NCBI RefSeq assembly: GCF_036370855.1 | Contig: NC_088111.1 | Location: forward strand, 17,581,501 to 17,645,500 | From: Dromaius novaehollandiae | Taxonomy: Eukaryota; Chordata; Aves; Casuariiformes; Dromaiidae | Length of the DNA stretch: 64,000 nt | Reading direction: 5' to 3' | Shown: positions 40,204 to 55,200 of the stretch, piece by piece | Position numbering within the stretch: position 1 is the stretch's first letter | How the letters are laid out: every line of letters starts with the position of its first letter | Notes under the pieces: generated by a model | What the model saw: the letters and a program-made list of their open reading frames with translations, nothing else | Told to the model about the DNA's origin: nothing | Databases searched by the model: none | Program-made: the position numbers and the translations under genes

Positions 40204-43200
40204 CTGCAAGAAAAATAGACACAGGCTTAAAATAAGCTCTAGAAGGATGTCCCATTCAGGTACATACAAGACCCTCACAGGAGGAAGGATGCATGCAAGC
40301 ACAAACACACATGTTCATACACACAAATTCATGCTAATGCTCACACAATTCAATACAAGTTCAACGAATCAATGCATGAATACCAAAGTGCACACTTATA
40401 CCTACAAAAGAGAAACCGCACCAGCAAAACCAGGCACAGATGCATTCAGAGGGGGCACAAAACAGGCTGGCAGCAACTGCCCAACCTATGAGCAGCTGCT
40501 AATCCTGCTGGGAAAGAGTTCAACGGGTTTTGCTGACTTAGTGATGTAGATGTTTGAATAGGAAGATAGTGGGGGGAAAAATGCTACAAGGTGGGGGGTT
40601 AGAGGAGAAAATTGAAGGTGCAAACCAAACGTAGCTTTTCTGCTACAGCAGTGAACAGCAGAGCTTAGAAAAAGGTTGAGTTAAGTTTCTGTTTTGTTAT
40701 TGCTCTGTTTGTTAACAGATCAAGAGCTATGCCTTGACTATCTCCGCTACACTAGATGGATTGCCTTCCCCAGCCTGCTCTGCCAACGCATCTGCTCGCA
40801 AATATGCGTGCACGATGAATCACCTCATTGCTCACTCGTCTTTCACTTTCTATAGCACATGCCATTTCCATTTCTTTTGAATAAAAATTTATGCAGATTT
40901 GCTGAACAGAAAAAGAATTGAGCACAACTCACTTTTTACTAGTCTGGAAAGAGCAGCATGCAGAGGAGAAAGCGGGACTAATGTTAAGGGTTTCTAATTG
41001 AACACTAGACCCAAGGGTATATTTCACAAATTGCTTTCAACTGAAGTACAAAATGCAAACAATATTAAAAAGCCATCTACCCCAGCCCCAAAACGCCTGC
41101 TCTTCATCTGCTGGGGTGACCAGCAGTGCCACAATTCTCACCTGGGGGAGCACTGATGCCTTAAAGCGAGGAGTAAAATGCCGATAGGAATCTGGGCGGA
41201 TGGAGCACTGGGATTTGGGACCTTTGGTCTCCTTTCTAGATGCTGCCACACAAAGAAGAAAATACCTGTGTAACACTGCTCATGGGAATGGTTTGCGAGA
41301 AGCAGCTAGATTGTGCCTTGCTGTGCTCTTAGACACTGGGGAGAGGTACATGTGTGCATACACACAAGCACACGGGAGAGGAGAAAATTCGATGGCAGAG
41401 TCACATATGCTCCTACATGATTATATGACTGGCCGCAGGAAAGGCACCAACTTTTCAGCAGCAAAGCAGCAAAGAACAAATATCTATCTAATTCCATCAT
41501 CCTATTCAAAGCAGCCGCATCACACTGCAAACAGCCTAAAGGCAAACACCCTGTGCACTCTGGGCATTGCTGCGAAAGCATAAGCCACACAGTTAGAAAG
41601 ATGTCTTTAATATGACCAGCAGCCATACTTTTATGCTGAAGCTTTCCAACAAATCCTGCCCGAGGCTGTGAGTGCTGGCAGCTGCATGCTTCTGGCAGCT
41701 AGCCACAAATTGCTGCAGCTTTGAGGTTGTGCATCTATTAATAGAGACATTGGGAGCTTTAATTTCAGCTGGGTTTAATAGAATGTGCCACTTCAAAGAT
41801 GACAGCAGTTACAAGCTGAAGAGGGGCTTCTGGCATGCCTAGAAGTAGCAGTAGGGAAAGAGCCAGAAAAACAAGCAGTCTTAGGGACCAGCATAAGCTT
41901 CTCTTCACACTGATTTCCTTTGGCAAATTACACCCAGGACAAGGGAAGATCCCCTAGGAACACACACTGCCCTTCATCTCGCAACTTAGAGCACGTGTCT
42001 GGCCCAGCAAGCCACCAGTGTGTTAAGTGCTGCTTTGGGTCTATCTGTACCTGTATTTACACTGATCTTCCCTCATTTTTCAGGGACAGAGCTGTGCTGC
42101 CATGCAGGCCTGTGCCCGCTGTGCCCCTAAGGAGCCAAGCTCTTTAGAAGATGAGAATGCCCCTTGATTTACCATTTCCTGAGTGACTGGGAGACCTCGA
42201 GCTCTCCTGTCTCACTTTGGGCCTCACAACAAAAGGCTCCTCACTCCTGACTGACTCCACCACAAGGACCGACGGGTCTTTGTCTCCATTTGCCACTGTT
42301 TTGCTGCTGCCTGGGAGATTTGCTTCCTCCTCTTCATCTGACTCGGAGAAAATACCTTAAGAGAAAAATTGGTGAGAAAAGAGAACTGCCCGTGTCCTTC
42401 AGGACTGCTTTATGTGTGACCAACCCTTTGATTTTTGGCAATGTCATTTTCCTGCTCTATGTAACAGTCCATCTGCTACAGTGGAGTGCAAAGCAGACAT
42501 TTCCTACTAGGTATGTCCAACAAAGTATTTACCATAACCCTCAGAAAAGCTATGCCAGCAGCTTACTATATAGAATAGAGAGAAGGATAAAATGGTGCTG
42601 AACCCCACCACCACCACCTCTGACTGGCTTTGTCCAATTTAGGAGAGGGAAATGCAAAATGGTACTTCTCAGCCTACAAAAAGGGGCTGGGGGACAGAGA
42701 CTGTTGCTACTGCTCATGAACTGGCTGCTGCTGCTGGTGACAGGGAGTTTTCCCTAAATCAGCTCTCCCTTTCCTGCAAGCAGTTCCTCTTACCATGACA
42801 TCCCACTTGGTGGACAGAACTGACACCCAGACATGGTGGTGAGGACAACAATGGAAGAGGAGCTGTCTGCCGAGGTATCTCCGTGGCATCCTTCAGCTTC
42901 TCAGAGCTCCTTTCTGTGAAAAGAAAATGCTCTGTGCATTTCTCTTCATCCCTTAAATCCTCTTGAGGCGATTGATGGTGCGTCTTCAAACTCATTTCTC
43001 CAGCTTCGTCCTGTACAGAAGCCGCTTCTCAGTGCATTATTTTCTGTCTTTCAAGAAAGGGAGGGACAGACAGAGAGGGACACACACAGAGGGCAGGAGA
43101 AAAAAAGAAACAGAAGAAATGGAGGCAGGAGCCAGGAGGCAGGGAAAGGCACAAGGTAGGAACTGAAAAATCTAGCAGAAAAACCCAGAGCTGCTTTGCT

Positions 43201-46200
43201 CAGAAGATCCCCTCCTTGGGAGACTCTCACTGAGAGGTGCTAGTCAATTGGAGATAGTCTCTGAGGCTAATCAGCTAATTAGCCCCCACTATCTGACCCC
43301 CCAAAGGAAGGAACCAAAAATCCACACCCCCAACCGCTACCCTGTGCCATGACAAGCAGCTGGGGAAAGCTGCCAACATGCTGACCAGTGCAGCTCGTGG
43401 GAGGAGGCAAACTCACCTACTCTGGGAGGCAGATCAGCCTTGGAAGAATGCGCACTGGAAAGGCAACAAGACCAGTTATAGTGCTGGGGGATGGTGCACA
43501 GGAGGTAAAGAGAAGCAGGGGAAAGCGTTGCCCAGCATGGGGCACTTACACAGCTGGGGGTGACCCCTCTGCAGACAGAGCTAGGAAATCCCAGAGGAAG
43601 ATGGCGTCTCCAACACTGACAACATGCTCTTGGTCTGGGGTGAAGGCCACGTGTCGCACTGGCTCCGAGTGGCCAATGTATACCTGAGCGAGAGGATGTC
43701 TTGAACTTCCCAGACTCCATCACCACCTCTGTCCCATTAGGATTGTGATTACAAGACTCCCTGCCCTGAATACCCAGTGAAGGAAGCTTCTGTCTACACT
43801 ATTTCAGCAGAGGATCTTTTCAGAGATCAGCACTACATCTCCAGTGTTCAGAGCTACATTTGATCTTAAACATACTGGTCTGGAGAAACAAGCAGAAGCT
43901 GGAAAACCCCAAAGCCTTATCCTAGCTCTCAGTTCTTCTGAAATCCTGGGCAAGCCATTTTCTTCACCGCATGGCTCTGTCCCCAAAACAGAGGTTGCAC
44001 CTGCCTCTGGTCCTTGGCAGAGATTCTCACTAGGTGCAGTGATTTGGCAATCTCAGTGTGTGCTCAGTGCATGTAACTACTAGAGTGTTCCAGGTGGGAA
44101 CAGGGCTGCATTTCTCAGCTGCTGGGCATATTGGAGACATACTGGGATTGATGGCACTGGGCCAAATCATGCAAAAGTGCGTTTGCTGCTTCCTCCTCCA
44201 GGGATTCAGAAATACATTAACTGATGGACATAGGCAAGATCAGCCCTCTTCCCTCCCTTTGTGTGCAATACCTGGAAGTTGACATCAAAGCGCATCTGGT
44301 AGTCCCACACTTTGATAACCTTGTCACCAGCAGTGAGCAGGTACCTGGCATCCTTGCTTAATGACAAAGAAGAACAGGACAGCTTGTGCACAGGAGGCAC
44401 CTGAGGATAAGACACAGCACCATCAGCTTTTACTGAGCTAGCTTGCTATCAGCAAGCTAGTCACTGCCTGAGCACCAAGAAAAGACAGATTCATTGAATG
44501 GAGGAGAATGAAGGGGAATACTTTTGGCCTCTAGTGATAAAATAGTTTAAAACAACATGAGCCAGAGATGCCCAACATTCCCAACACAGGTCTGTAGTTT
44601 CTTCTAGTCCTTCTGCATCACAAGATGTATGAAGATTGCAGATGAACTGAACACACTATGATCTGGACAGACTCACTATGAGAGAGTCAGATCATCTCCA
44701 ACGCTCTGGTGGGCTCATTTGGGTATTTCACTAGCCCACCTGTGAGATAGGGTAACTAGTCCCATATGCACACCTAGTCCATTGCAGTGTAGTAAACCAG
44801 GTTTGCTTTAACTGTCTTTAGCAATTCATTGTGCCTTATGCTTCAGCAAAATGACAAGAGCGTGACAGCATGGAAAATAAGGACAAGTTCAAGCTCACCT
44901 GGGGCATGACTACATTAGGATAGCTATCTGCTTGTCAGTCATGTTTTTCTTCAGAGCCTGTGAACTCCAGGATGATCTCTTCTCCCACTCGTCCCCCCAC
45001 ACTGACATGAAATGTCAAAGCAAGATGGGGCAAGACCTCAGTGCATGAATTTCATAGTGCCCTACCTCTCGCACCAGTCGTCCACTTTTTGCATCAAGCA
45101 CAAGGATTTTATTGGAGGAAGTGGATACCAGGAGCTGGCCTTGAGGCACAGGAGCAAAGCAGATTCTCACCGCAGAGTCCAGGGCCACGCTGTCCAAATC
45201 AAAGATGCTGATGTCCACCTTCAGCAGCTGTGAAACAAGGAGCTACTGAACAAACGTCCCAGAGCAAACACTGTGGAAGCCTCAAAAACAGCTACTGGGC
45301 AGCCTCAAGGATTTCTCCCTCAGCTCCTCCAGCACAAGCCATGGAGTCTCCAAGCCATTTCCCTTCCCACAGTCCAGTCAGCCATCTAATGAGAGGCTGT
45401 AGGGTACAGGCCAAGTATGTCCCCATTACCCAGCAGAGCAGCTCAAAAAGAGGGTACAGAACTTACTGTCCACACAGCTCTTCTCCTAACTATCTTTCTA
45501 GAGGGGCATGAAGTTGGAGAAGAAGAAGCCTTGAATTTACTGTTTCCACCTCACAGAATGGAAAACAAACCTCATTACAAGCACCCCAAACCAGCATCTG
45601 CTGTGCAGTAAAGGGCCTTCTCCAACTCTGATGGTGTACAAAGCTCTTGATCTATCCCATTTAGTACAGTCTATAGGAATTTCCTCTACCGTCCTGCAGC
45701 ACCCTGCAGTGTGTTCCCCCCTTCCCATCCTCCCACAGGAACACGAAGAAACCTGCTGGGTACCTCATCAAGAGAGCAGGCCTCCATCACAGTCACAATG
45801 AACTTAGAGGGACCCACAAAGGCCAGGAGACGGCTGTCCTCACTAAGCACCAAAGCATCAGGACCACTCCCAGCATCCCGGACCACCACATTACCTGGGG
45901 GCCACAGGAACAGAAAAAGAGTGAGGAGAGAAACAGAGAGAACGTGCCACAGCCAGCTCACTCTGTGATGCTGCTGCCGACATGGTAGCTGTGTTTTTTC
46001 CTGCCTCTGAATCAGCCTTGGATTAATGTTTTGGCCTGAGGAAGAAGCAACCTCTGTTGTGGAAGATGCCGGAAATTTCATCTGCAGCATTCAAAGTGTG
46101 CAGTGAACCACCTCAGAGACAAAGTCTAGATACATGACTTGTAGGCTGTCTGAGCACGTGGTACGTTCAAGGAAGGCAGAAAAAAAAGTAATGGGAATAA

Positions 46201-49200
46201 AATGGATGTTACTGTTTATTTTTTAACACTACAGGAAGCTGCGACAAGCAGCTATGGATGTGGATTTGCAGCTACAGCATGGGTGGCTGAACCCCACACA
46301 GAATGAAGTCACTGCACAACCCCACTCCACTGATGTCATTCTAGTGGGTGGATAGATCCAAAGGTCACAGAATCACAGAAATCAAAGCGATTGCTCTGTA
46401 TCTATACCACAACCACTGTTACGACCCTGGGAACACAACCAGTGATTAACACCGAGGTTGGAGCAGAATCAAAACACCCAGTTCCAGTCGCAGCACTGAC
46501 ACCAAACTTGGATGATTTTGGACAAGTTCTCTGATGTCTCTGAGCCCCTATTCCTTTTCCACATACTTTGCAAACTTATTGGGGCAGGCTCTTCTTCTTT
46601 GTATAATGCATTGCACAACAGAGCTCCCTTTCTCTCTCTAAGCTTCCCTGTGCTGCCACAGCTAATTTCGACATTAAACATCCTTGCCCCCTGCACTGCT
46701 CACCCCCGCCTGCAGCACTCCACCTTCTCAGTTTATCCGTACAGCCCTGTGCGGCTGCGCTACAGGCAGGATTAGGGAAGTGATCCAACTTAAACAAATC
46801 AAATTGCACATACACAAAACTCAAAGAGTTGGGGCTTGGGCATGAATAAGTATGACCACTATGCTTGCATTGCTTCTAAACAATATATGGTTGAATCCAG
46901 ATCTGAAAAGGCAGGTCTATGCAATTCCAGTCCGTTCACAAAATTGAAATACCAAGCAATTTGAAAGCTTTTGAATCAGGACTGATATGGAAGGGTTTAC
47001 AGTCACTAAGATTTGCTACTGTACACTATATAAACGCAAATGACAGCTCAAAAGATCCTTCAGAAATTCTCTCTCCCTGGGCAGGTTGTGTCTGGTTCGA
47101 CTTTGGGGCAGGATGTCTGTGCTATTTAAAAAAGAAAAGAAGGCAACCCACAACAACCCCAAAGTCTTACCCAGGACTCTCAGGACATGGCTTTTCTGTA
47201 CCACACAGTTGTAAAGAGCCAGAGTTCCCTGTGAACAGGAACTGAACATGAAATTGCCATCTGGAGAGAAGGTCAGACCAGTGATAGCAGCACGGTGCTG
47301 CCTAAAAAAAGGCAGAAAACAAGAAAGGTGGGGTAGAGGAGGGGAGAAAAAAAAAGAGAGAGAAAAGAGTGCAACATAGTTAAGCACACTGGCAATGAAT
47401 TTAATTGGAGACAGGAAGAGAACCCCACTGTGTTTTCCCCTGCAGCAGCCCAGGATAATCAATACTCCGGCTTTTTGGAAAACTAAGCAGCAAGTACAGC
47501 AGCCTTGCTGTCCCTGGATGGACACTCCCCCTCACTCACTCCCCCTTTGGAGCATCCTCCATTTCCCATGCCAAGGCTCACAAGTGCTTCCTCCTCAGCT
47601 AATCTCCAGGACAAGTGTCTCTTTCCCCAGCCCCTTCCCTACCCCTAGGCATTTCTCAGCTGGTAAGTCCCCAAATATAAAGCTCTTATAGGTTTCTGAG
47701 GTTACATTCTTATCACCCAAAGCCTTGGCACACCAGGCTTTCCCTGCTCGAAAACTACTTAACTGGGACATGAGGATTGTCAAGCTTGAGAGAACTGCCT
47801 TTCCAGCACAGGCCCACCTCCAAGATGATCACTGTGGCTACTGCCAGGACACCCAGCAATTACTCTCATGCCTGGGTGCAGCTGCCGCTGCAAACACTTA
47901 CTTGTGTTCCACCAGGAGGTCGGAGGCAGCCAGGCTGAAGGTTCGCACCACCCCGCTGTCAAAGCCACAGGCAAGGATCTGCTGGGTGGGGTGAAAGGCC
48001 ACAGCACATGGCCTTTCATCTGCAGCTGTGAAGTCATACAGCTGCGGGGAAGAGACATACCCACAGGCACGAAGCTGCATAAATCAGTACCTGGCAGGCA
48101 TAGGTAACACAGCAAAACAATCTCAGACCTCCGCTGTGAGCCTGTTCCCACAATGCAAATCTAATCCTGCGTGGCTGCCCCTAAAGCCCAAGGAAATCCA
48201 GCGTCTTCAGGGAGATTTGGATAAATCCTTTGGGTATTACATCCTGTGTTAATCAGCTACATTCAAGAGATGGAGGAAAAGAAATCTTTTTTTTTTTTTA
48301 CTATTTTGTTTAATTATGCCTTCAGAAGCAAAGGCCAAATTACACATTAAGCAAAACGTCTCAGAACTCGACACTTCAGAAGGATTTCTTACCCATGTTA
48401 AAGTTCATGCCTCAGGGAGGATGTTTAAGGGCTCTTAAACAGTGAAACTTTGACAACTCAACTGAACAAAGACGAGGCAAACTATTAATAAATCTATGAT
48501 ACCTAACAACTCTCTCCTTGCCTACCTGCTGCATGGTCACAAGGTCCCAGACTCGGATGGTGTTATCCTGAGACACTGTTGCCATCTGCTTCCGAATCCC
48601 CTCCACAGAAAATGCCAAAATTGAGTCCGTGTGAGAGCGCATGAGGGTGTTATAATCTCGGGACTGTATATCCAGGTAGCCCAGATTCCCAGTGGTGGTT
48701 GTACACAAAACTTTGAGGCTGTCTGGACTGACGCAGACAGAACTCACTGGAGCCTCGTGCTCTGGGGGAAGACATACCAGTCAGTACACAGCCCAGGAAA
48801 AAGAAAGAGAAGCATCTGGATCAAAGCTATGGAACCAGGTTCACAGTTAGGAAAGTACCGGCCACAGGAATGAACATCCTACGTGACCTCAAGATTAAAT
48901 GCCTGCACGTTTCAGTTTAGTGACAAGTTAACCTGTGCTCCTTCTAGAAGTTCTTGGGCTCTGCTGTTATGCTGTTTGTTTCAGAAAGAGAAGAACTGCT
49001 TGACTTCTCTAATTTTTCACTGGATAGAGGAGCCCTGGGTACAAGAGCATAGAAACCAAGTTGGACTGCCTGTTCTTACCCAGGAGTTCCCATCCTTCTC
49101 CTCAGACTCATAAGAATGAACATGAATTAACTGTCCTTGAAGTAACAACTTCCAAGATAGTCATCCCAAGATTAGACTATAGCAGACATAAAAATGCACT

Positions 49201-52200
49201 CATAAATGAGAATAGCTTCAGAAGCACTGCAGTGGAGTCTTTGCTTCATAAGAACAGGCTGATACAGATACAGAACTCAGAAGCACAAGTCCCAGCTCTA
49301 CTCACCTGCCTCTAAGATGACAGCAGAGAAGTCCAGTGGCCACAGCCGCAGATAACCATCTTCTGAACCCGTAGCACAGAAAGTTGAGGAGACGCTAATA
49401 CTGTTTATAGCAATCCCAGGGCCTGAAAACCCAGAAGACAAAGCTACCTAGGTCACCAGTAGAAACAAGAGAACTCAAACTAAGGATTCCCCCATCTAAG
49501 AGCAGAGTTCAACGGTCCACCTGCACCAGCAGCTGAACATCTTAGAAAAAAGATGCGAGAAATCCCACTGTAAATGACAGTATAAGTTACCTCTACGGAA
49601 AAAAATCTTATCTACCCCTTCTGAGAATTCAAAATCCATTTGTTCCCTTGTCCCTCTTCCAGCATATCAGTTTACGGTCAGTGCAACTCTACTTACTCTT
49701 GCCAGGCAACGCATTTCTTATCACTTTTTAAACTGTGCCACATTTTTAGCTTGAACAAGATCTTGTGGCAAGGATGCTTATGGTAGCTGTTTGGGATACA
49801 AAACTGTTTCCTTTCATGTCTCAAATCATCTCTGCGGCATAGCGAGACGTGAGAGAGAGGAATAAATGTGGGTAACTATATGTCTACAGAAACTGGAAAA
49901 ACAACTGATTTTTTGATTCTGACACAAAGTCCACTGGTCAAAGCACTGGATACAGCAAGCAATGCTGCCACTGAGAAACCCAGAGACCATGTTTAATCTT
50001 CTATTAGTCTTTTATCACCCAGGAAGAGGGAACTGGAATTACACACCTCTCAAAGGGGCATGTTCTAGATTAATTAGTTCAATTTGCCAAGGCAAAACAT
50101 GCACTAAGTTTTAAGATACCAGAGCAGTCACACTTGAAAGTGAATTTTTCCTGCTGCTAAAATCAATGGAAGAGCTGAAAGTTGTACTACTTGCTATACA
50201 GCATCAAAGAATTCCCAAACACTTCACACAGGCTGAATAATGAAAACATCCCAAGATCTATCTTTTCATTGATCTGCTTAGCTCTTTTTACATCTCTACA
50301 TAAGATTCCTGTCAGCAAATTAAGACCTTGTTTCATGTTTCTAAAAGCAGTGTTTCTTTGAAAGAGCAATCAGCATTTAAAATGCCAATATTCTGTCTTA
50401 AAATGATACTTTGCTGTACTAAGATTATTGCAGTACTTGAGGAAAATAGTTAGCTAGCAATGATCTAATCAAGCCAAAATAATCTTTAGCACTAGCTAAA
50501 TAGCTGGTTTATTTTCCAGAAATTTGTTTAAATTCATTTCTGATCCTGGTCATTCTCAAGCTGATCCCGTGCTAGCCCACTTCTTCATGCCAGGAGACAC
50601 TCCTCACACCCCTACCTGCACCACAGGCTTGCTTTTCTTGCTGGTGACAGTGCTGGGGCTGGGAGGGCAGGAGCCGCCGGGCGCTCCTGATGCAGACATT
50701 CTTGTAGTCCATTTCCAGTACGTGACCGCTCTTGCTGCAGACAAAGCTGGAAAGGACAAAGACCCCTACTCCGGTAGCTGAAGGATGAGAGGATCCGTAC
50801 AGACATCATTTTGTAAAACCCCAGGGTTTACAGTGTGTTTCAGCATGCTTTAGTCAAGAGGCGCAGAATAATTTGATAAACTCCGTTTGCCTGATGAAAA
50901 GCAATTCCAATTCACAGTAACATAAAAGGTTAAGCAGGGGGCCAAGACTGACTTCCCATGAGCCAGCCTAGGAATCTACAACCAAGGGCGCAAGTTAGAG
51001 CTCCCTATTTTTCTTCTGTCCCTTTGAAACACTAATCCAAGAAAGAGCTAAAAGTTCAGTGCAGACTTCAAAAAGAAAATTATCTCTGCCATACGACGTA
51101 GCCTGTGGAGGAAGGCAGAGGTCATCTGAGCTGACAGTTCTGCCTTTTTGGAACAGTGTGTGATAGCAACAATAGCCTTGGTTTGATGATTAAAATAACA
51201 CAAAAGAGTGTGCATTTGTCTATATCCAAGAGGATGTGTTATACCATACTCCTCCCACTGCCAACAGAAAATTAACCAAAAGCTTCAGGCAGGGGGAGGG
51301 AATCACTAAATATCTGACTGCCAAAATATCAGTAGGACACGAAAGAGGAAAGAACCATTTCTTGTACTATTCTGCAAAGTATCTGAATTTCTTTTGGGAA
51401 GTGAAGCATGCTGAGGGAGGGTAGAGGCCTTCCCACCTTCCATAAGACACTTGTATTCCGCAGAGAAAATCCAAACAAAATACTGTACTCCCAGACAGAG
51501 GGGGAAAGCAGGATGTCAAGGCCATGGCCACATGTGGCCTCCCCCACTCATCAACAGAAAGCTGTAGAGCTCCATCCTGGCAGGCTGCCCCGACAGGAAA
51601 AGGCGAAGGTAGGCCCCAGCAGCCCCTTACAGCGTGCGGTCCTCCGGCTCCCGCTCCGCCGAGTGCCCCTCCTCGAAGGCCAGATCGGTGAACTCCAGGG
51701 AATGGTACTCGCCCAGATTCACAGGACACGAGCGCAGTGCTCCGCCCCGCACTCGCCACAGCCTCACATTATCCCTGCCGCACGACACCATCCTGTTACA
51801 CAAGAGACTGCGTGAGGAACTGGGAAGGATTTGTTCGGCCCCTGGCAAAAGGCTAATGCGCTAAGGGCAGCAGGCTGAGGTATGCTGATAGCGAGAACAG
51901 AAAACAGGAATGCTAACAGTAGTGCCCTGTGCCTGCAAGCCTGAACTGCAGCAGTGCCATGAGCCTCCCCACAGCAGTGCCAGATCCTGCACTGCGAATT
52001 TGGGTTTTCTTCGCACACTACCTGGTATCATCAAAAAAAGCAATCTTCAAAGTTTGGATGTCCACATCTGTGTGTGCTTTGGCCAGCACGACTACCTCTC
52101 CACCACAGGTCACCTGAGCAGTGTTCCACACCATGACCATCTGAAGAAAGAGGATAGTGACGGCAGAGCTGTGGAAATGTGGAAACCTTACCAGCAAGAG

Positions 52201-55200
52201 TTTTTCACCAGAGCAGGTGAACATTTGCACATATGGGAGACTGTGCTCTGGGGTTGTGCACACAGTACCGATTACAGAACTGAATGAGGGTAAAAAAGCC
52301 CTCACACGGAGGGTTCAGGACAGTCCAAACAGTTTGGCAAACCTTTACTGCAATATACTTCTTTGTCATCAATAATTACAGGTTCTAAATCCCAGAGCTG
52401 CCTGGCAACGAGGCTCACGTTTGGAAAGAAAATGCAGTAGCTGCACACAGAAGAGTGAAAACTGTGCCTGCTCAGTTGTAAGAGTTATACTAGGCCTAAG
52501 ATGTTCTGCAAAAGCTGGAGGTAGAATGTGTCCAGCCGTACTCCTCTCCTTTGCTGCATTGGTTCTTGAAGCACTTTGCTCAGTTCCAACCTTGCTTGCT
52601 TGTGACACCCATCCCAAGGGGCAACAAAAGTCAGTCTATGCAGGAAAGCAGTGGTGATGGATCCTCTGATTCAGGGATGTGCACAGAGCCTCACTTCACC
52701 TCATGGGGTGGTCTCTGCAGCTTTTTGACTAGGGGAGCTGACAAGAAGTTGGAGAGGTCATCCCCAAAGGAAACAGGAAGGACACTGAAGAAATGCAAGT
52801 GATTCAGGGATTCAGTACTCCTCCTTTTAGGATAGTGTTAAAAATGGACTCAGCTCAGCCCCTGCAGGTCTGGGCTGGCAGGTGTCACCTTAGGAGAAAT
52901 GCTCCTGAGCATTCCCACAGCATCTCCCACTGTCACATCCTGTTTCCTAGCCCAAGTGCTGCTTTCAGCTGGTTGATTTCTGCCCCCTGCCCCCCACCAC
53001 CCTGAGTTTCAGTTCTTCAGACCCCTACCCTGAATATAAAACAGCCACTTCATGCTGCAAAAAAGCTGGAGCAATTCTCTGACTGCTTGTTTCTTCCTGC
53101 AGGTAGTACGCAGTTAGCAATAGCACAGCTAACAAACCATTAGTTCTCCGTAATGGATTACTAGATGAAAACAGCTATACTGATAAAGTAAAACCTTGAG
53201 TCCCACAAAACAATTTTATTTTTGACTACTACACGCAGGATCTGCGTCATCCCCTAGCTACATCAGTGGGTGGTAGTTTGAGTGCCCTAGCATCCCTTTC
53301 AACACACAATGCCTGCAATGCTCAGAACTGAAAGATTTAACTTCACATCTGCCTTGCTTGCCCTACACGCTATACAAAAGGGTTTTGGGCTCCAGTCCTG
53401 AATCTCCCATTTCAATTCCCATTCTTCCACTAAGTGCTTTCAAGCCTTCCAGCTTGAAATGCCACACAAACATGTGTCACCCTCAACCAGGTGGGCCAGA
53501 ATTGCTGCAGAGATGCCAGGGAACGATGTATGTTAGTCTGCAGTGATCCCCACAGGACACATGGAGAATCACACAACTGCCTTGGTAGTCCCAGCTAGAC
53601 TATTAGCTGGGACCATAAACCAGAAGAAAGAAATAGGCCCAAAGCTCAGCCTGAGCAGGTCTCCACACAAGTTACTTTAGAAATCATTTATTTGCTTCCA
53701 ACTGGGGAATGTGCATTCAAACACACACACATATCAGACAGAAGGAAAGAATTTTCTAACCAACTGATGAGAATGAGATCTCTCTATCTCCAGTGAGCAG
53801 TCTTTCCTAAGAATGTTTCACAGTCACTATGTCTTGGAAAGCCCGTATCAGTGGTTTGTCTGCAGAATAACTGTGTAATCTAAGAGAACAGGTATCTTGT
53901 GACACTTGTTCTGCATGGTAAGAAAATCTCCAGAAAGTCAGAAGTTTTAGCTCTCACCATTTTGCCATGTCCGTCCTTTCCAATGCCACAAAGAACTGCC
54001 CCACTGTAGGAAAAGCTGCAAGAACAAGACACTCAGTGAAATGCAGTACCTCATAGCCCAAGCGCATCTCAGTGGGGAATAAAATGAGACAAGCCAAGGA
54101 TATGGGGGGACAGTAAGTCCTGAGGGATAAGTTAGGGAGTAAGATGGCAGCATACCAGATGTTCTGAGATAACTGCCAGCAGGTCTCAGTGATAAAGACA
54201 ACACAGCTAAAGGAGAGCTGTAAATCAGCCCTGTTTTATCATGCACTCACAGCACAGAGAAGCTGCCATGCAGCAAGATTTAGCCCACCTGAATGCATAC
54301 CGACACTCATCTCCTCCTCCCTCACACATTGCTCCAGGGCTGAAACCTACCTTAGGGATGCGAGCGACCGGACGTGGGTTTTAAACACTGACAGGCAGTT
54401 CCCCTTCGGGAATTCCCAGAGGCGCACCACGCTCAAGGGGCCAGTCTGTGCAGAAGCTAGCAAGGTGCTGTTTCCATTGAATGCCAGTGCTGACACCTGT
54501 GGGAAATATCAGGTTAGAGGTGTCCAGCATTTGGGAAAACTGGGACAGGTGGTTAAGTCCTGCTGCCACTGAGCCAGGGCTCTTCCTGACACCCACTCTG
54601 GATGGGAGAGCCTGGGCTGGACTTGTCACTGCCTCCCCAGGGTCAGAGTTGATGCTTTACCATAGCACTTTGGGCAGGGACAGCAGAAAGGTATCTTCTC
54701 AGGTATCGGCAAGCACAGCACTGTGGTATGCCTCTGTAAGGACAGTTGTATCTACCTTATCTGTATGTCCAACGAAGAACCTCTGTTCTCCGGTCTGAAT
54801 CTGCATGGTCACTATAACAGCATGGCAGGGGTAGACCACCGCAGAGTTGTCCCGAGTCCACAGCGCCTGCAGGACAAACGCGAGAATGAGAGGGAGGACG
54901 AGATCCCACAGAGGTGACCCAGTTCCTGGACTGGATATGCAGAGCTTTCTCAGATACGTGGGAGACTTGGAGATCTGCTGCAAATGTGCAGGTGAGAGGA
55001 CTGCCCTCTCATACAAGTGTGCTTCTAACTAGCAACAGAAAACAAAGTGTCCAGCTGATATCCAAGTTAATTCAGTGTATTTACCATCCAAATCACATCC
55101 AGTACACGTACTGCAGATACATGGAAAATAATGTTATTGTCAGAGCCTTGAACTGGATGACCAAAAAGACTCTTTCTTCATTCTAACTCTAAAACAGACC

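Noticed and set aside
41237-41242. Acceptor CTAG just inside WDR90 exon 28
   Set aside because: It would put the exon in a frame lacking the conserved YRHFTPRFKASVLPQ segment. The CAG five bases upstream keeps both phase and homology.
43548-43551. Alternative phase-0 donor GCT|GTGTAA for WDR90 exon 24
   Set aside because: It is a poor donor two bases from a near-perfect GTAAGT, and the microexon explains the phase without it.
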